Source: JAXDAY01 sp034679345 (GTDB lineage Bacteria; Eisenbacteria; RBG-16-71-46; CAIMUX01; VGJL01). Taken from it: 64,000 nucleotides of DNA. Below the pieces are notes generated by a model. That model did no database searches. It was not told where the DNA came from and worked only from the letters and a program-made list of their open reading frames with translations. A program made the translations under genes and the position numbers. The stretch's first letter is position 1; each line of letters begins with the position of its first letter. The stretch is from the NCBI GenBank assembly GCA_034679345.1, contig JAXDAY010000028.1:248001-312000 (forward strand). The letters run 5' to 3'. Shown one piece after another: positions 1 to 8,540 of the stretch.

Positions 1-766
1 CCACGCCGAGGTGGAAGGACTGCCGCCCCCGATCGACCCGGGGGCCGGCAAAGATATCGAAAAGGGTCCAGTCCACCGCGCCTTCATCGTCCCAGGACTC
101 GCCCAGATGTCCGGACCACGCGAGACCTGCCATCGGAAGAGTCATCTCGACGTGAATCGCTGGTAGCTCGTTCTGCAGGGCGAGCCGCAGGTTCACCATC
201 CGATCGACGCCTCCGTAGCTCTCGCCCGTCGGGAAGAGGAGCCCTGCGTGGAAGCCCAGTCGCGGACGTGAAGGCCCGCCGGCCGGAACGACGCCGGAGA
301 GCATGCTCCTCGACTCGAACCGGGAACGATCGGCGCGCGGATCCTCCCGGTCGATCGCCGCGGCCATCGCGCGCAGCGCCTCGTCGAGCGCGCCCTCGTC
401 GGATGCGGTGAGCTGATCCAGGAAGAAGGGGCTCTCCTCGCCTGCCCGCGCCGCCGCGAGGTGAACGGCGATCTTTGGGCCGAGCCGGATCAGGCTGCCG
501 TAGGCAACCTTCTCGGCTGCGGCCGCCGCGCAAGCCGCCCGCGCGCAGTCGATCCGATCGCACGCCGGATGGTCATCCGGGCGCAGGACGACATGGTCGC
601 GGACCTCGAGCTCGCCTGCGAGGAAGGCCCGCGCCGCCTCCACGGTCGGCGCGCCGACATCGAATGAGGAGAAGGGAAGCAGGAGGATCGTCTCCGCTGC
701 GACCGCGGTTCCGGCGAAGACGGCCATGAGGAGGATCGCGGCCGAAAGAAGGCGCGTGCGGCTCAT
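1..766 (-). CDS. Secreted protein of unknown function, cut by the left window edge
   Basis: This reading frame stays open from an ATG at 764-766 to the window edge, giving at least 255 residues; its C-terminus is not visible. A good ribosome-binding site (AGGGAGAA) precedes the ATG. The N-terminus is a clear signal peptide: MSRTR, a hydrophobic stretch, then a cleavage site near residue 24 (AVAAE). The mature part opens with the pattern TILLLPFSS, followed by an alternating region and a Cys pair (PACDRIDCARAAC). That resembles the start of periplasmic proteins that assemble several family members, but I do not recognise the family. The later part (RLGFHAGLLFPTGESYGG) looks like beta-barrel or beta-sandwich sequence, so an outer-membrane or periplasmic place is likely. 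Confidence 0.7.
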   Translation of the reverse strand, partial: MSRTRLLSAAILLMAVFAGTAVAAETILLLPFSSFDVGAPTVEAARAFLAGELEVRDHVVLRPDDHPACDRIDCARAACAAAAAEKVAYGSLIRLGPKIAVHLAAARAGEESPFFLDQLTASDEGALDEALRAMAAAIDREDPRADRSRFESRSMLSGVVPAGGPSRPRLGFHAGLLFPTGESYGGVDRMVNLRLALQNELPAIHVEMTLPMAGLAWSGHLGESWDDEGAVDWTLFDIFAGPRVDRGRQSFHLGV

Positions 767-840
767 CGGGTTCTCCCTGGTCCCATGAATCGACCTCGGA
801 GGCATGGTCGAATACCCTCCGGGCGCCCGGCGGTTCCGCC

Positions 841-1503
841 TCAGAAGGGATCGGCTCCGTACTTCCGCCAGTAGAGGGCCCCTTTCACCGTCTCGGTGAA
901 GACGGCCACCAGCTCCCGCTCCCGGGTCCACCAGCGGTCGGCTCTCTCTGTGGCAATGTCCGCGGGCAGGGACTCGACGCCGACCTCGATGCCCGAACCC
1001 TCGAAGATCTTCCGGAAGGTGGCGCGCGATCGCCGCAGGTGCATGGGAGAGGTCACGACGATGGCGCTCTTTGCTCCGCGGCGTTCCAGCTCCGCGCGGG
1101 CGTGGCGCGCCTCCTCGTAGGTGCTCGTCGCGCCGAGCGCCAGCCACACGTCCTCGTCCGGGATTCCTCTTCGGATCGCGATCCTCCGCTTCACCTCTCC
1201 CTGGGTGAGCGAATCCTCCCCTGTGTAAACCGGGAGAAGCGGGACGTCGGGACCGACGATCAGAATCGCGCCGGCGCGCCCTTCGCGGTAGATCCTCATC
1301 GCGGCGAGAAGCCGCTCCCCCTCTCCTCCGGCGAGCACGACGGCCACATCGGCGCTGCGCGGCGGATCGGCCGCCATGAGCCACCGCGCGTAGGCGGTCA
1401 GCAACGGCGGCATCGCCGCGGTCAAGAGCAGGGCAATGAGGGCGAGGATCGCGAGGATGCGGACGGGCCGGATCGCCGGACGCCAGATCGGATCCGCGAG
1501 CAT
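841..1503 (-). CDS. YdcF/SanA/ElyC-like DUF218 membrane protein
   Basis: A 220-residue protein with one N-terminal membrane segment (about residues 16-38) followed by a DUF218 domain. Visible family motifs are VVLAGG near residue 55, the ATSTYEEA element near 127, and VVTSPMHLRRS near 150; these form the conserved polar pocket of the family. Members such as SanA and ElyC sit in the inner membrane facing the periplasm and influence envelope or peptidoglycan-precursor steps, but no enzyme reaction is firmly known. Its ATG lies one base downstream of the stop of the acetyltransferase gene, so the two are co-transcribed and probably translationally coupled. That pairing supports a role in surface sugar or envelope metabolism. 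Confidence 0.82.
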   Translation of the reverse strand: MLADPIWRPAIRPVRILAILALIALLLTAAMPPLLTAYARWLMAADPPRSADVAVVLAGGEGERLLAAMRIYREGRAGAILIVGPDVPLLPVYTGEDSLTQGEVKRRIAIRRGIPDEDVWLALGATSTYEEARHARAELERRGAKSAIVVTSPMHLRRSRATFRKIFEGSGIEVGVESLPADIATERADRWWTRERELVAVFTETVKGALYWRKYGADPF

Positions 1504-1504
1504 C

Positions 1505-2068
1505 TCAGACGTCGATCAAGTTCTCGCCCTTCCAGGCGTAAGCGAGACCGCATGAGCAGCGGAGATCCTCGGGAAGCTTGCGTCCGCACCTGCAAGCCGC
1601 GCCGATGATCCGGGCCGGGTTGCCGGCGACCATCGCATGGTCCGGAACGTCGCGCGTCACGACGGCGCCGGCGGCGACGAAGCACCAGCGCCCGAGCGTC
1701 ACGCCGCAGACGATCGTCGCGTTCGCGCCGATGGTCGCCCCGGAGCGGACGAGGGTCGGCTCCCATCCGGCGGCTCCGGTTCGGTAGTCGGGATGGCTGC
1801 GGGGGACCCGATCGTTCGTGAAGACCGCGTAGGGGCCGATGAAGACATGATCCTCGATCGTCACGCGGTCCCAGATCGCCACCCCGTTCTTCACGGTGAC
1901 CGAGTCGCCGATCAGAGCTCCCCCCTCGACGAAGCAACCCTCGCCGATGTTGCACCCGGCTCCGATCCGCGCCCCCTTCATCACATGGGCGAACGCCCAG
2001 ATGCGGGTGCCTTCCCCGACCATCTCGGAGTCATTGATCCCATGAGAATGAACGAAGACCTCCGCCAT
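1505..2068 (-). CDS. Hexapeptide-repeat sugar N-acetyltransferase (WbpD/WlbB-like)
   Basis: 187 residues, almost entirely left-handed beta-helix: isoleucine/valine-spaced hexapeptides run from about residue 15 to 150 (for example GEGTRIWAFAHVMKGARIG). The FTNDRVPRS and IGANATIVCGV segments match UDP-2-acetamido-3-amino-glucuronate N-acetyltransferases, which acetylate an amino sugar nucleotide for O-antigen or similar glycans. The C-terminal part adds a small Cys-rich knot with CRCG and CSCG, possibly a metal site. The ATG at 2068 is chosen over a longer reading because a perfect GGAGGAG precedes it. The gene starts an operon with the DUF218 protein and diverges from the PfkB kinase. Confidence 0.85.
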   Translation of the reverse strand: MAEVFVHSHGINDSEMVGEGTRIWAFAHVMKGARIGAGCNIGEGCFVEGGALIGDSVTVKNGVAIWDRVTIEDHVFIGPYAVFTNDRVPRSHPDYRTGAAGWEPTLVRSGATIGANATIVCGVTLGRWCFVAAGAVVTRDVPDHAMVAGNPARIIGAACRCGRKLPEDLRCSCGLAYAWKGENLIDV

Positions 2069-2217
2069 GACTCCTCCTCCATCGCCCTTGCGGCCATTCC
2101 GGACCGACACCTATCGTCGACTTCACGGATCGCCGGATGCCGCTCCGTCGGGCGCCGCCCGGTCCGCCGGAAGCATCGCACTCCCGGGCGGATGGGACAA
2201 GTTGGGGGAGATCGATC

Positions 2218-3183
2218 ATGAACCGAGTCGGGGAAGAGTTCGAGATCCTCGTCGTCGCGAATCCCTCATGGGAGCGCGCGTGGCTCGTCTCGGATCTTCC
2301 GGTCGACTCATTCGATCCCTCGATCGCCCAGCGCCGGACCGCCGACGGAGGCGGGAGCGCTCTGAACACCGCCTGCGCCCTGGCCCGCGCGGGTCGGCGA
2401 GTCGCCGCCGTCGGTCGCGTGGGCGACGACGCGGAGGGGCGGCTCTGCGTGGAGGCTCTCGCTCGCAGAGGCGTCCACGCCAAGATCGAGATCGCACCGG
2501 GACGGGCGACGAAGCGAAACGACCTCTTCGTCCGAAGCTCGGATCGCGCGACCGCCTTCCGCGCCACGATTCCGCCCCACACCGCCCCTGCCTGGGAGGA
2601 GGATCCCCCCGCGCTTCTCGCGGCGCGCCTGCTCCACCTGGACCGCCTCGCGGCGGCCTCCATCGATTGGTGCCGGCGGCGTCGCGCGCGCGGCATGCGC
2701 AATTCCCTGAACTTGAACGCCCCGATGCGCCGCTCTCCCGGCACGGAGCGCTTCTGCATGGCGGCGCCGCTTCTCGATTTCATCCAGATCCCCGAGTCGG
2801 CCGATGCCACAAGGAACGGGCCGGACCGCGTGGCCCCGCCAAGCGGCTCGATCCACTCGCCGATGCCGTCGCCCCCGCTCACCGGAGAGGAGATCGCCTC
2901 GATCCTCGAAGGGGGATCGAGGGTCCTCATCCGGACGCGCGGCGCCGACGGGGTCCGCATCGACCGGGTGGGAGTCCCGACGATCCACATTCCGGCCCGC
3001 CCCACCGAGGTCGTCGACCCCACGGGCGCCGGCGACGCCTTCGCCGCGGGCTGGATCGATGCGATCCTCGAGGGCGCGGGCGATGTCGCCGCCGCAAGCC
3101 GAGGGGTAGACTGGGCCGCGAGGGCCTGCCGTCATCTTGGGGCGCGCGCATGGCTCGATCACGAACCGCCGGAGGTGGCGTGA
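2218..3183 (+). CDS. PfkB/ribokinase-family carbohydrate kinase
   Basis: 321 residues. The family phosphorylates a sugar or nucleoside hydroxyl with ATP. The N-terminal glycine motif (DGGGSALNTACALARAG, about residues 41-57) binds the sugar, and the C-terminal signature VVDPTGAGDAFAAGW (about 263-277) supplies the anion hole and the catalytic aspartate of GAGD. The substrate cannot be told from sequence. The start is the ATG at 2218, preceded by GGGGGAG eight bases upstream. Its TGA stop overlaps the GTG start of the next gene (GTGA), so the two are translationally coupled. The middle of the protein is rich in Pro/Ser and less conserved than in ribokinase. Confidence 0.85.
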   Translation: MNRVGEEFEILVVANPSWERAWLVSDLPVDSFDPSIAQRRTADGGGSALNTACALARAGRRVAAVGRVGDDAEGRLCVEALARRGVHAKIEIAPGRATKRNDLFVRSSDRATAFRATIPPHTAPAWEEDPPALLAARLLHLDRLAAASIDWCRRRRARGMRNSLNLNAPMRRSPGTERFCMAAPLLDFIQIPESADATRNGPDRVAPPSGSIHSPMPSPPLTGEEIASILEGGSRVLIRTRGADGVRIDRVGVPTIHIPARPTEVVDPTGAGDAFAAGWIDAILEGAGDVAAASRGVDWAARACRHLGARAWLDHEPPEVA

Positions 3184-5732
3184 GGAATCGACTGGGCCCG
3201 GTCCTCCTGTTTCTCTGCGGCTCCGCCTTCGTCGCCGCAGGAGCGCCCGTCGAGGATCCGCAGTTCGAGGTCTTCCGCCGCGCGGCGAGCCTCGGACTCG
3301 AGCCCCTCCTCACGGGTCTCTTCGCCGATCCCGACATGCTTCGACGCCTCGACGGCCTCGACGAGCCGGATGCGATCCGGCTCGACCTCGACGGCGACGG
3401 GAGCATCGATGCGCTCGCGTGGAGGGAAGGAAGCGTCCGCGTGGCGGCGATCGCCCCCGGCCTCGACGACGATGCGTCCGCGCGCCGCCCCCGGGGCGGC
3501 GAGGTCTGCTACGTGGCCGACGGGAACGCCGACGGGGCGCCCGAGCGAGTCGTCGAGTACTTCGATCGCGACGGCGACGGTCGGGCGGATCGGCAGGACA
3601 TCTATGAGCTCGGCCCCGGCGCGCTCGGGACGAGCGGCGTGGGCGTGACGATCTTCATTGACCACGACGGCACGAACGATCTCCTGCACACGACCGGCTA
3701 CGCGTACCACTCCAACCGCGACATCTGGCTCAGCGACTTCGATGGGAACCTCTGCCTCGTCGCCGGATGGAGGGACGAGGAGACCGGCAAGTGGAGATCG
3801 GCGTTCGAGAACCCCTTCTGTTTCTACGACCATGACGGCGACGGCCGCTCGGACGAGGCCCTCCGCTTGGAGGGGGAAGACCTGCGGTTCACCAGCGTGC
3901 GATGGAGCTTCGACGCCGATGGCGACGCAGGCGAGGCGCGCGGATACGACTACGACTTCTCGCTGACGGCGATCGGAGGCGTCTCGGCGCCGGAGTCCCT
4001 GGCCGACAGCGTCCTGCTTCGCGACGGGGGCGTCATGCGATTCGTCGCGTGGGAGCGGGCGCGCGATCTCGCGCGCTGGGGGATCTGGCGCTCGGCCCTC
4101 CTTGTTTGGGACGAGGAGGACCGGAATGTCGACCCGACCGGTCCGGACCGCGAGCGATGGGAAGGGGTGATCGCCGAGCCATTCTTCGGCTTTCCGCAAG
4201 TGGGCGGCCCCGCGTGCGGGCGCATCAACAAGCGCTATGAGCTCGACCTGGACGGATCGGGACGGCTCGGGCTCTACCGCAGCGGCGTCGACAACCGGAT
4301 CCACCTCTCGGGGGCGGAGCGCGGCGAGATTCTGATCCAGCTTCGCGGCGATCCATCGGTCGATCGGATCGTGCGGATGGCGGACTCCAGCGGCAACGGC
4401 TACTTCGACACCTGGTCCTATTCGATCTCCGAGAGCCGCACGCGGGAGGTCCGGCTACGCGATGAGAAGGTCCGCGGGGTCCCCCTTGATGCGCAGGCGA
4501 TCCGGACGTTGTGGTCGCGCGAGCTTCCCCGTAGCCGCGACGAGGCCGCGCGCGACGCGCGACAGCTCGAATCCTCGATCCGCTGGAAGGAGCCCAACGA
4601 GGTGGGCCGCTACCTCTCCGCCGCCCGCGACCGGAACGACCCGTGGATCGTCCGGGCCTCAAGGAGCGTCGAGACCGATCGCTACCTCAAAGAGATCGCC
4701 CTCTGGGAGCTCGGAGGCGGCTTCCTCTCGCTCGGCCCGGGTCCCGGCGAACCTGCGGCCGCGGTGACGATCGAGCGAGAGCATACCGGCGGCTCCTGGG
4801 AGATCCCCCTCTCCTCCCTGACATCCGAGATCGCTCGCGCGATCGCGCCCGGCTCGTTTGTCGAGGGATCGATCGACGGCCAGCGCATTCCGGGACAGGT
4901 CGAGGATCTCGACGGCGACGGGTCGGTCGATCGGCTTTACCTCGCTCCCACGCAGGGATCGACCATTCGCCTGGAGATCGATCCTCCATCTCCGCTCGCG
5001 CCCCTCGACGGCGTGAGAGTCGACCCCTACTTCCCCGGCGGGATCGCATTCGAGTCGATGCCCGTCGCCTGGCGCACGTATCAGGCCCGCCTCGATCTCT
5101 TCCTGAAGCGAAGGCCGCGTCTCATCCTGCGCGGACGGCTGGGGGATCATCACGCGCCGCAGGAGTGGGGCATGGACGCGCTCGACATCGGGGACGGCCC
5201 CGGGGTGGGCGGCTTGTACATTCGAGCCGGCGATCACTGGATCGCGTGCTTCGGCCCCGACCGTTTCGATGGGCATCGAGTGGTGGCCGAGGGCCCGCAC
5301 CGCGTTTCGATCGAGGTTCTTCTCGATGCCGGAGGCGAGAGGCTCCGGCGCAACTGGTCTCTCGAGAGCGGCGCCACCGTGATGATCGAGGAGGTCGCGA
5401 CCCTCTCCGGCGCGGGATGCGATCTCGCCTCCGCGCTCCCGGCGGCCGACACATGGGATCTCTACGAGGGCGAGAAGGCCCTCTGGACATTCGGACCGTC
5501 CGCGGAGAGGGCCGGCGCCGTCGGTCTGGCGGGGCGTTTCCTCAGCGGCGAAGGAGTCCGCATCGAGACGATCGAGGGCCATCCCGCACTCGTCTACCGC
5601 ATAGCGCCGGAACGACCCGCGCGGATCGCCTGGACCGCGGGGGGCGAGATCGCCGGCGACTCGACGGCGGTGGACTGGAGGAATCGCGCATGGGATCGGC
5701 TTCGGGACATCGTCTCCCAGGCCGACCGCTAG
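3180..5732 (+). CDS. Large secreted protein with EF-hand-like Ca-binding loops, possible DUF4861 C-terminus
   Basis: 850 residues starting at a GTG that overlaps the kinase stop, with GGAGG just upstream. A signal peptide covers about residues 1-21. Acidic loops of the DxDxDGxxD type recur: DLDGDGSID at 69-77, DRDGDGRAD at 129-137, DHDGDGRSD at 217-225, a degenerate one at 245-250, DLDGSG near 356 and DLDGDGSVD near 575. These look like calcium loops of FG-GAP/EF-hand repeat proteins. The last ~230 residues contain EWGMDALDIGDG and GVGGLYI, which recall DUF4861 of carbohydrate-degradation loci; that part is a guess. Coupling to a sugar kinase suggests glycan capture outside the cell. Confidence 0.7.
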   Translation: MRNRLGPVLLFLCGSAFVAAGAPVEDPQFEVFRRAASLGLEPLLTGLFADPDMLRRLDGLDEPDAIRLDLDGDGSIDALAWREGSVRVAAIAPGLDDDASARRPRGGEVCYVADGNADGAPERVVEYFDRDGDGRADRQDIYELGPGALGTSGVGVTIFIDHDGTNDLLHTTGYAYHSNRDIWLSDFDGNLCLVAGWRDEETGKWRSAFENPFCFYDHDGDGRSDEALRLEGEDLRFTSVRWSFDADGDAGEARGYDYDFSLTAIGGVSAPESLADSVLLRDGGVMRFVAWERARDLARWGIWRSALLVWDEEDRNVDPTGPDRERWEGVIAEPFFGFPQVGGPACGRINKRYELDLDGSGRLGLYRSGVDNRIHLSGAERGEILIQLRGDPSVDRIVRMADSSGNGYFDTWSYSISESRTREVRLRDEKVRGVPLDAQAIRTLWSRELPRSRDEAARDARQLESSIRWKEPNEVGRYLSAARDRNDPWIVRASRSVETDRYLKEIALWELGGGFLSLGPGPGEPAAAVTIEREHTGGSWEIPLSSLTSEIARAIAPGSFVEGSIDGQRIPGQVEDLDGDGSVDRLYLAPTQGSTIRLEIDPPSPLAPLDGVRVDPYFPGGIAFESMPVAWRTYQARLDLFLKRRPRLILRGRLGDHHAPQEWGMDALDIGDGPGVGGLYIRAGDHWIACFGPDRFDGHRVVAEGPHRVSIEVLLDAGGERLRRNWSLESGATVMIEEVATLSGAGCDLASALPAADTWDLYEGEKALWTFGPSAERAGAVGLAGRFLSGEGVRIETIEGHPALVYRIAPERPARIAWTAGGEIAGDSTAVDWRNRAWDRLRDIVSQADR

Positions 5733-6042
5733 CGCAGCGCGGCCGTCGCGGGCGTCCCCTCGTCAGACGCGGATCTTCGGTCGCGGTGACGAGCCCGCAA
5801 CGAACCGAATCCAATCGAGTTGAGAGACTTCGTCAGCCCTGACGAGCCCTTCGCGTCCAGAGCGCGCTCCACGGTCCGGCCCGAGCGTCCTCCTCGCGCT
5901 CACAACGATATTCCTCGCAACGAGTTGCGCGATCTCCGACCGAGCGCTCCGGCGCGGCACGCGCCTGGCGGTTGGCTCCATCATCCCGCCACCGATCGGA
6001 ATCCCCCGACGGGAGACGGAATCGGAGAAGGAGGAGGAGGTC
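5733..6042. other. 310-base intergenic region, nothing recognised
   Basis: No convincing reading frame, tRNA or hairpin with a T-run. The last 20 bases carry a GGAGAAGGAGGAGG purine tract that serves as ribosome-binding site of the next gene. The region presumably holds that gene's promoter, but I cannot pick clear -35/-10 boxes. Confidence 0.4.
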
Positions 6043-6753
6043 ATGAAGAAGATCATGCTCGCAGTCGCATCGTGGCTCGTGATCCTTGGGGCGGCGGCGC
6101 CGTTTTGGGGTTGCGGCCAGACATTCCAGGTCACGCTCACACGTGACGGCACCGCATCGGTCACCGGTTCGGTCCAGCTCGAGGGAGCGAAGCGGTCGTT
6201 CCAGGGCCAAGCCGACGCGGAAGGGAACATCAGCTGGGACATCGAGGGATGCAGCGGCAGCGCCAAGGTCGCTCCCAATAGCCAGGTGATCGTGAGCTGC
6301 AGCGACCCGCTCTTGATGGAGTGGCCGGACTGCTGGACGCTCGTCTCGGCGAACTGGTCGGCGCCCGATCTCGGACTCGCCGGCGCGATCCTCGTCGAGC
6401 CCGCCGCAAACTTCTACATCGATCCGATCCACGGTGCGATCGTCACCGACGCCGGCTACTCCGCCTGGCTGCTGAACCTCGACGTGCCGAGCATCGGCCC
6501 CACCGCGCTCGTCCTGGATCTGACCTTCGATACGGAGGGTTGCGACGTGGACGGCGTCTGCCTGAAGGGCCTCGACGTCGCGCTCGTCGAGCCGTTCGAT
6601 CCACCCGGCCAGGCCCGTCAGCTCGTGCCGACGGAGGGTCTCGGGCTCGACTTCACGGTCTTCCAGCAAGGCGACTACCACGTCTTCTGCATCGAGGAAG
6701 AGACACCCACAGAGAAGGCAACCTGGGGAAAGCTGAAGAGCCTCTATCGGTAG
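6043..6753 (+). CDS. Secreted protein of unknown function with C-terminal PTEK..WG....YR tag
   Basis: 236 residues beginning at an ATG behind a strong GGAGGAGG. Residues 1-25 form a signal peptide; the cysteine in FWGCGQ could be a lipidation site, although F-W-G is a poor lipobox. The body is beta-rich with several Cys residues and no family I recognise. The last residues read PTEKATWGKLKSLYR and end exactly at the stop codon. The same kind of ending (PTEKSSWGRIRAIYR) closes the secreted Cys-rich protein at 13933-15108, while the two bodies are unrelated, so the tag is likely a sorting or attachment signal. A perfect 11-bp hairpin follows the stop. Confidence 0.72.
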   Translation: MKKIMLAVASWLVILGAAAPFWGCGQTFQVTLTRDGTASVTGSVQLEGAKRSFQGQADAEGNISWDIEGCSGSAKVAPNSQVIVSCSDPLLMEWPDCWTLVSANWSAPDLGLAGAILVEPAANFYIDPIHGAIVTDAGYSAWLLNLDVPSIGPTALVLDLTFDTEGCDVDGVCLKGLDVALVEPFDPPGQARQLVPTEGLGLDFTVFQQGDYHVFCIEEETPTEKATWGKLKSLYR

Positions 6754-6769
6754 CGTTGGCGTCGTCACC

Positions 6770-6799
6770 GTCCGGACCCGTCGTGAGGCGGGTCCGGAC
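6770..6799 (+). terminator. Perfect 11-bp hairpin after the tagged secreted protein
   Basis: GTCCGGACCCG at 6770-6780 pairs with CGGGTCCGGAC at 6789-6799 around an eight-base loop. No T-run follows, so it may stop transcription with help or simply protect the 3' end. It lies between the tagged secreted protein and the Lgt-like gene and suggests they are separate units. Confidence 0.5.
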
Positions 6800-6826
6800 C
6801 GATCTTCAAGGAAGGAGCGGGGCGAG

Positions 6827-7600
6827 ATGAGCTCGATCTATGTCTACGGTCTCTTTCAGCTCGCTGCGGTGGGCCTGTTTCTCGCGTTCACGGAGACGAA
6901 GCTGCGCCATCGAGGCGCCACCTTGATCGGCCGGCCGGGCTTCGTCGCCGCTTGCGTACTCGGAGCGGGGATCGGCGGCCGCCTTCACTTCGTCGCCGAG
7001 GGAGTCCTGACCGGAAGGCTCGATTCCGGCGGCATCCTGGCGGCGCTTGACCCTCGAGTCCCCGGATCCACCTTCTTCGGCGCGATGGTCGGCGCGATCG
7101 CAGCGGTTCTCCTGCGCCGTCGGTGCATACCGGGAGGATCGATCGCGCGGCTTCTCGATGATGTCGTCCCCGGATTCGCGACGGCAATCGCCGTCGGCCG
7201 CATCGGGTGCCTCTTGCACGGGTGTTGCCTGGGTGAACCAAGCGGACTCCCATGGGCGATCGTCTCCGGGGAGGGAGCCGCACGACATCCGCTGCCTCTC
7301 TACATCGGTGTCGCGGCCGTCGCCGCCGGTTTCCTTTCGGCGCGCTGGATCGAATGGGATCGGATCGCGCGGGTAGTCCCCGGCAGCCGGTTCCTGCTGT
7401 TCGCGGCCATCTTCTGCGCCGCTCGGGCGTGGGCGGAAGGCGCTCGCGAGACCGGCCCGGCGCCCGGATGGGCCCAGCTCGAGTCGGTCGGGATCGCGGC
7501 GGGGGCCATGGCGGCGCATCTCACGCGCCGGCGGGGCCACTCTCGCACAAGATCCCCTCTAGGCCGCGAACGGCGCACACGCTACGCTTCGCGCGCATGA
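6827..7600 (+). CDS. Prolipoprotein diacylglyceryl transferase-like membrane protein
   Basis: 257 residues with about six or seven hydrophobic segments. The central signature GRIGCLLHGCCLG (about residues 123-135) is the Lgt motif in its GCC-type form, preceded by PGSTFFGAMVGA near 80, where classical Lgt has the HGGL loop. The first family step would be transfer of diacylglycerol from phosphatidylglycerol to a lipoprotein Cys in the inner membrane. The catalytic His/Arg set of E. coli Lgt is not fully evident, so this may be a paralogue with another substrate rather than the housekeeping enzyme. The Arg-rich tail is cytoplasmic. Its TGA overlaps the ATG of the next gene (ATGA). Confidence 0.7.
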   Translation: MSSIYVYGLFQLAAVGLFLAFTETKLRHRGATLIGRPGFVAACVLGAGIGGRLHFVAEGVLTGRLDSGGILAALDPRVPGSTFFGAMVGAIAAVLLRRRCIPGGSIARLLDDVVPGFATAIAVGRIGCLLHGCCLGEPSGLPWAIVSGEGAARHPLPLYIGVAAVAAGFLSARWIEWDRIARVVPGSRFLLFAAIFCAARAWAEGARETGPAPGWAQLESVGIAAGAMAAHLTRRRGHSRTRSPLGRERRTRYASRA

Positions 7601-8412
7601 GCGAGACATCTTCCTCTCCCCACCTCGTGCTCGTCGTCTCCGACGGGACCGGCATCACCGGGGAACGAGTGGTCCGCGCCGCGGTGGCTCAGTTCGATCC
7701 CGCGCTCGTGAGGGTGGAGCGGCTCGCGGAGGTGCGGACGCCCGAACGCATCCAGGAGGCGGTCACGCAGGCGGCCGCGCGAGGAGCGACGGTCCTCTAC
7801 AGCCTCGTCTCGGCCGACCATCGAAAGTGCCTGATCGAGGAGGCGCTACGCAACCATGTCACGACGATCGATCTGCTCGGCCCGATCCTGCGTAGACTCA
7901 CCGGCGTTCTCGCCGTCTCCCCGCGCGCCGAGGCCGGGATCTTCCGGCAGCTCGACGAGGAGTACTTCCACCGAATCGAAGCGATCGACTTCGCCGTCCA
8001 GCACGATGACGGCAAGCGCCCACAGGATCTCGAGAGCGCCGATCTGGTCCTGGTCGGCGTCTCTCGGACCTCCAAGACTCCGCTCTCGATGTTTCTCGCC
8101 TACCGCGGATGGCGCGTGGCGAACGTCCCGATCGTTCTCGGCATCGAGCCGCCGAGGGAGGTCTTCGCGGTGGAGCGATCGAAGGTGATCGGGCTCTCCG
8201 CCCGTCCCGCATGGCTCGAGGGGATTCGAAGGCAGCGGGCGATCCGGCTCGCCCAAAGCCTTGACATCGGCTACGCCGGGCTGGATCACATCCGCAGCGA
8301 GCTCGCGTGGTTTCGCGCGATCGCGGAGCGCGGCGGGTGGACCGTCATGGAGGTCACATACAAGGCGATCGAGGAGACCGCGGCCGAGATCGTGGCGCTG
8401 TTGCGGGCCTGA
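7597..8412 (+). CDS. PpsR/PDRP-family kinase/pyrophosphorylase (DUF299)
   Basis: 271 residues. This family switches PEP synthase or pyruvate phosphate dikinase off by ADP-dependent phosphorylation and on again by Pi-dependent release of pyrophosphate. The N-terminal VSDGTGITGE (about 14-23) and the P-loop GVSRTSKT (about 153-160) are the hallmark motifs, with PPREVFAV and RSELAWFR later as in the family. No PEP synthase gene is in the window. The ATG at 7597 overlaps the Lgt-like stop. A GCTACGCT box just upstream (7581-7588) could be the -10 of an extra promoter giving an almost leaderless transcript. Confidence 0.9.
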   Translation: MSETSSSPHLVLVVSDGTGITGERVVRAAVAQFDPALVRVERLAEVRTPERIQEAVTQAAARGATVLYSLVSADHRKCLIEEALRNHVTTIDLLGPILRRLTGVLAVSPRAEAGIFRQLDEEYFHRIEAIDFAVQHDDGKRPQDLESADLVLVGVSRTSKTPLSMFLAYRGWRVANVPIVLGIEPPREVFAVERSKVIGLSARPAWLEGIRRQRAIRLAQSLDIGYAGLDHIRSELAWFRAIAERGGWTVMEVTYKAIEETAAEIVALLRA

Positions 8413-8472
8413 TCGCGAGCAATCCGCCGTCCCGGACCGTATCCGACGCCGTTCATCCCCCGGAATGACCGG

Positions 8473-8502
8473 TTGACACTCGGTTCGATCGACTCGTAGC
8501 CT
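8473..8502 (+). promoter_or_regulatory. Sigma70-type promoter for serine palmitoyltransferase
   Basis: A consensus TTGACA at 8473-8478, an 18-base spacer and TAGCCT at 8497-8502. The start codon lies 38 bases further on, behind GGGAGGG. Confidence 0.55.
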
Positions 8503-8540
8503 CTTGTGAACATTGTCGTCCCAGGGAGGGCGTTACCGGC

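Noticed and set aside
2067..3179. Upstream part of the frame that continues into the 850-residue EF-hand protein
   Set aside because: It covers the PfkB kinase in another phase; the signal peptide at the GTG of 3180 and its ribosome-binding site mark the real start.
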